From: a virus
DNA length: 47,847 bases
IMG/VR virus record: IMGVR_UViG_3300030007_000008
Span: 1-47,847 of that record
Reading direction: 5' to 3' (one strand)
Part shown: positions 44,864 through 47,847 of the stretch, piece after piece
Position numbering within the stretch: the stretch's first letter is position 1
How the letters are laid out: every line of letters begins with the position of its first letter
Position numbers and translations under genes: made by a program
Notes under the pieces: generated by a model
What the model was told of the DNA's origin: nothing
Database searches by the model: none
The model's input: the letters and a program-made list of their open reading frames with translations, nothing else

Positions 44864-46691
44864 TATTATCTTTGAGGCATTTCGCATAGGCGTAAAATTA
44901 AGCCTTGTCAATGAAGTATCGCATGGTTTGATTGCGATGGCGAAGGATTTTAATAAGGCGGAATACGCCGCCGATTCTCTGCGCTCGAAAATCGGCAAGA
45001 TGGGCACTGCAACAAAATTCGCATTCGGTGGCGCTATCGCTATGGGCGCGGGCGCTGCAATCCTGATGTCGATGAAGCCCGCCATTGATGCGGCGAAAAA
45101 GTGGGAAACCGCCAAGGCAAATTTCAGCCTTTTCGGCATGGACGCAGCGCAGAACAACGAAGCGTTCAAGTTTGCACAGAACATGAGCATCGTAGGCTCT
45201 ACCTACGTTGACAACCTGCACAAGATGACGGAAGCGCAAGGCGCTTTCCGTGAGTCGGGCCTGAAGGGTGACGAAGCATTGGCGGGCGCGAAGCTCGCAG
45301 CGCCGATGCTGGCTCGCTTGGCTGTCACGGCCAAGGCAGGCGGACACGAAATGTCCGAGAACGACGATAAGAACCTCATCCGCGCTATCGAAATGTCGGG
45401 CGGCCTGAAGGACGCCAAAACGTTCAACAGTCGCGCGGACGCAATTTATAAGCTTGTCGGCTCGTCGGGCGGGCAGGTGCATTACGAAGACGTGCGCGCG
45501 TTCTATGCGCGAGGCGGCGTTTCGGCAAAGGGATTGACCGAAGACGCGCTTATGAAGTTTGAGCCGCTTATGGGTGAAATGAAGGGCACATCGGCCGGTA
45601 CGGCGTTGATGACTTCGTTTAACCGCTTGAACGGTATCGTCAAGCTTCCTAACCAAATCACGCACGAACTCGTGAACGCTGGTTTGTGGAACGGCAAAAA
45701 CATCGAGTGGAACAATCAGGGCGGCGTTAAAAACATCAAGTCTGAGGGCCTGCTGAAAGGCGCTGATCTGCTTCAGTCTGACCCGGTGAAGTGGGAGAAA
45801 GAAATTCTAGAGCCCATGTACGCAAAAATGGGCTTGACCACGCAGAACCAAAAGAACATCGAGAACGCGCGTTTGTTCGGGCGCACTGGCGGCACGCTGT
45901 TTTCTCTCATGCAGCAGCAAGCGCCAGCAATCGAGCGTTCGCCGGAAGCGATCAAGAAGCGCCTTGGCGTCAATGACTCATACGCTGACTTGCAGAAGAC
46001 CACGCAAGGCCAAGAGAACGCAGTCGCGGCGAACTGGCAAAACATTCTGACTAACCTCGGCACTGCAATTTTGCCGAACGTCAATGCGGGGCTGACGACA
46101 TTCAACGGCATCCTTACCAAAATTGCCGACTTCACGCGCGACAACCCCGGATTTGTGAAGTTCGCGATGTATATCCCACTTATCACCGCCGGAATTCTGA
46201 TCGTAAGCGGCGCTATCGCTATGTTGGTCGCGGCATTCATATTTATCGGCGCTCCGATCCTTCTGGCTGTAACGGCGGTGACATTGCTAGGCACTGCGCT
46301 TGTGTGGATTTTCAATCTAATCGATTGGGACGAAGCAGGCCGAGAAATGCGGGCAGGATGGCAAGCCATCAAGGATGGATTTTCTAGTTTCTTTGGATGG
46401 CTCGGCGGCCTATGGTCGCATCGTCCTACGTGGATGGGCGGCGATGGCGGAACTGCGCCCGCTGTACCCGGCGATAAGCCTAGCAGCAACGATGCGCCTA
46501 AAACGCCAAACATCCGAACTGCTAGCGACAAGAAGGCCACGGTCGTAGCTAGCCTGTACCTGACGAAAGACGGTCGCGAAGCTCTCGCAGAATCGACGGC
46601 GCAGCACATCGCAACGGAAGGTTCAAAGGGCACTGGCTCGGGCAACTTCGATCACGGTATGACAATGGGTACTCCGGGGATGGGCTTCTAA
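44826..46691 (+). CDS. Tail tape measure protein
   Basis: 621 residues, the longest structural gene. N-terminal helical segments, a central ALAGAKLAAPMLARLAVTAKAGG-type region, and TM-like spans at about residues 445-500 (FAMYIPLITAGILIVSGAIAMLVAAF). It sets tail length (about 90 nm at 0.15 nm per residue, inferred). The start is uncertain: TTG 44826 overlaps the homing endonuclease by 38 bp and has no clear RBS; the endonuclease insertion may have disturbed it. Confidence 0.9.
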   Translation: MLSKERGFATRGDIIFEAFRIGVKLSLVNEVSHGLIAMAKDFNKAEYAADSLRSKIGKMGTATKFAFGGAIAMGAGAAILMSMKPAIDAAKKWETAKANFSLFGMDAAQNNEAFKFAQNMSIVGSTYVDNLHKMTEAQGAFRESGLKGDEALAGAKLAAPMLARLAVTAKAGGHEMSENDDKNLIRAIEMSGGLKDAKTFNSRADAIYKLVGSSGGQVHYEDVRAFYARGGVSAKGLTEDALMKFEPLMGEMKGTSAGTALMTSFNRLNGIVKLPNQITHELVNAGLWNGKNIEWNNQGGVKNIKSEGLLKGADLLQSDPVKWEKEILEPMYAKMGLTTQNQKNIENARLFGRTGGTLFSLMQQQAPAIERSPEAIKKRLGVNDSYADLQKTTQGQENAVAANWQNILTNLGTAILPNVNAGLTTFNGILTKIADFTRDNPGFVKFAMYIPLITAGILIVSGAIAMLVAAFIFIGAPILLAVTAVTLLGTALVWIFNLIDWDEAGREMRAGWQAIKDGFSSFFGWLGGLWSHRPTWMGGDGGTAPAVPGDKPSSNDAPKTPNIRTASDKKATVVASLYLTKDGREALAESTAQHIATEGSKGTGSGNFDHGMTMGTPGMGF

Positions 46692-47653
46692 TGTCTGATG
46701 TCGAATTAATCCTTGGTGATGTCACTTTCGCGGAAGAGGAAATACCGGAACACATCGCTGTTAAAACCGGTCACAAGGCAATCGTGACCAAGTTCGTAGG
46801 CGGCAAGCGCGACGTTCAAATGCTCGGCGCGGATCACGAGCCTATCGCGTGGTCTGCATGGTTGACGGGAGACAACGCGCTGCAACGCGCGCAGACCTTG
46901 AAAGCTATGAACGATGCGGGTCTCCCCCTCATTTTGTCGTGGTCAGAATATCTGTATCAGGTCGTGATTATCGAATTCGAGGCTGATTTCGAGCGCGAGT
47001 ATCAAATCCCGTATCAGATAAAGATGGAAGTCGTTCAAGACTTGACCGCTCCGCTAAACGGCGATGCCGGTTCATCGATTGATGATCTGATCGGCGGCGA
47101 CATGAACACGTGCACGGCTCTTTCATCCAGCATTGGCAACACGGGCGTTTCTTCGTCTATGTCTTCGCTGTCATCGGCCATCAGCGCCGTTTCTAGTTTT
47201 GCGTCTGCGACCAAGGCGCAGATAACGGCGGTTCTTACGCCTATTGCGCAGGCACGCGCCCAAGTTCAAACGCTCATCGCATCTACCGAAAACACGCTGC
47301 AAAGCATTACGACGCTCGGCGGTGTTCTGCCGAATAACCCGCTGGCTACGAACGTCGCGAAGCTAACGAGCCAGGTCAACGCAATGACGAATCAGACCAA
47401 CTTGGTGCAACTCGATAGCGTGCTCGGGCGCATGGGCGTGAATGTCGGTCAAATCGGGTCGGGTGTTAAATCAATTCAAACGATGGGCGGATCGTTGTTC
47501 GATCTTGCCTCAAAGTATTACGGTCAAGTCGCTGGTTGGGTTGGAATATCAAACGCGAATCCTCAGCTTAAGGGCGACACAAATATCAACGGTCCTCAGA
47601 CTGTTGTTATCCCTCCCTATGACCCACTTCTAAACGGGACAACTATTGTCTAA
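46691..47653 (+). CDS. Tail protein with LysM-like C-terminus (baseplate/hub adaptor)
   Basis: 320 residues. The N-terminal 130 (LILGDVTFAEEEIPEHIAVKTGHKAIVTKFVGGKRDVQMLGADHEPIAWSAWLTGDNAL) resembles T4 gp53-like / DNA-circularisation-type tail proteins. A Ser/Ala-rich coiled middle follows, and the end (SLFDLASKYYGQVAGWVGISNANPQLKGD ... VVIPPYD) is LysM-like. It precedes the hub gene and overlaps its TTG start by 8 bp. Confidence 0.8.
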   Translation: MSDVELILGDVTFAEEEIPEHIAVKTGHKAIVTKFVGGKRDVQMLGADHEPIAWSAWLTGDNALQRAQTLKAMNDAGLPLILSWSEYLYQVVIIEFEADFEREYQIPYQIKMEVVQDLTAPLNGDAGSSIDDLIGGDMNTCTALSSSIGNTGVSSSMSSLSSAISAVSSFASATKAQITAVLTPIAQARAQVQTLIASTENTLQSITTLGGVLPNNPLATNVAKLTSQVNAMTNQTNLVQLDSVLGRMGVNVGQIGSGVKSIQTMGGSLFDLASKYYGQVAGWVGISNANPQLKGDTNINGPQTVVIPPYDPLLNGTTIV

Positions 47654-47847
47654 CTCCACCGCATACGCGGTGCGGGGCGCTGTTAAGTTAAATGGTCAGG
47701 TAATCCAAGGTTGGTCCGCGTTCGATGTGAACAACAATTCATATTCGAGTGCGGACACTTTCACGTGCACGTTCCTTGCCAACAAGCTTCCTCCCGCACA
47801 AAACGCCGACTGGTTTTCAAGCCATAAAGACGCATATGTTGAACTGT
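47646..47847 (+). CDS. Baseplate hub protein, 5' part (continues at base 2)
   Basis: TTG 47646 gives MSNSTAYAVRGAVKLNGQVIQGW and then joins the frame at the left end of the window without a break. This places the true start of the hub gene and supports circularity. Confidence 0.8.
   Translation, partial: MSNSTAYAVRGAVKLNGQVIQGWSAFDVNNNSYSSADTFTCTFLANKLPPAQNADWFSSHKDAYVEL
47699..47847. repeat. Right copy of terminal redundancy
   Basis: Identical to bases 1-149 except T at 47825 (G at 127). Confidence 0.9.

Overview
The window is a complete temperate, contractile-tailed (myovirus) phage genome, apparently circular. The first 149 bases return at the right end (47699-47847) with one mismatch, and the gene cut at base 1 is completed by the right end. 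The unit length is therefore about 47,698 bp. GC-rich coding, a PrtN-family gene beside the integrase, a DUF1353 protein and a GH19 endolysin suggest a Burkholderiales host (Burkholderia/Paraburkholderia-like). That host call is inference; no search was run.

Layout. (1) Structural genes run rightward: terminase, portal, scaffold and capsid (32.6-38.2 kb), head-tail connectors (38.3-40.7 kb), sheath, tube, a frameshifted tail chaperone and the tape measure (40.8-46.7 kb), then hub and baseplate, continuing across the circular join to the tail fibre (46.7 kb to 5.9 kb). (2) Cargo follows: a SAM methyltransferase and a secreted SGNH-hydrolase lipoprotein (5.9-7.5 kb, leftward). (3) The lysis region is at 7.6-10.35 kb. 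(4) A 300-bp attP-like region precedes the integrase (10.35-11.8 kb). (5) A long leftward block (11.7-22.9 kb) runs from a Cro-like gene through a lambda O/DnaC-like replication pair and a P-loop ATPase/SSB-like pair to recombination and nuclease genes (ParB-like, pentapeptide, DnaQ-like, VRR-NUC, NinB, Ref), ending at PrtN. (6) The immunity region (22.6-23.7 kb) has a short HTH repressor without an S24 peptidase domain. (7) A structured, apparently gene-free stretch (23.7-24.55 kb) contains a tRNA-like element. (8) An accessory region (24.55-32.5 kb) holds many small genes in divergent operons, including a MESH1/SpoT-like HD hydrolase and a cluster of tiny membrane proteins.

The strongest system-level signal is a repeated 17-bp palindrome, ACTACC-N5-GGTAGT, in about 20 full or half copies. 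It occurs in the immunity intergenic region and inside promoters across the early and accessory regions, and is almost absent from the structural genes. In six places the left arm is the -10 (TAGTAT or close, read on the minus strand) of a promoter whose -35 is TTGACT or TTGACG, usually 18 bp away. This looks like one dispersed regulon under the phage repressor. Other points worth following are a lambda-like origin inside the initiator gene, three proteins ending in SSB-like IPF tails, a portal gene with no normal start codon but a perfect Shine-Dalgarno before ATC, a short protein resembling only the repressor C-terminus, and a putative alarmone hydrolase.
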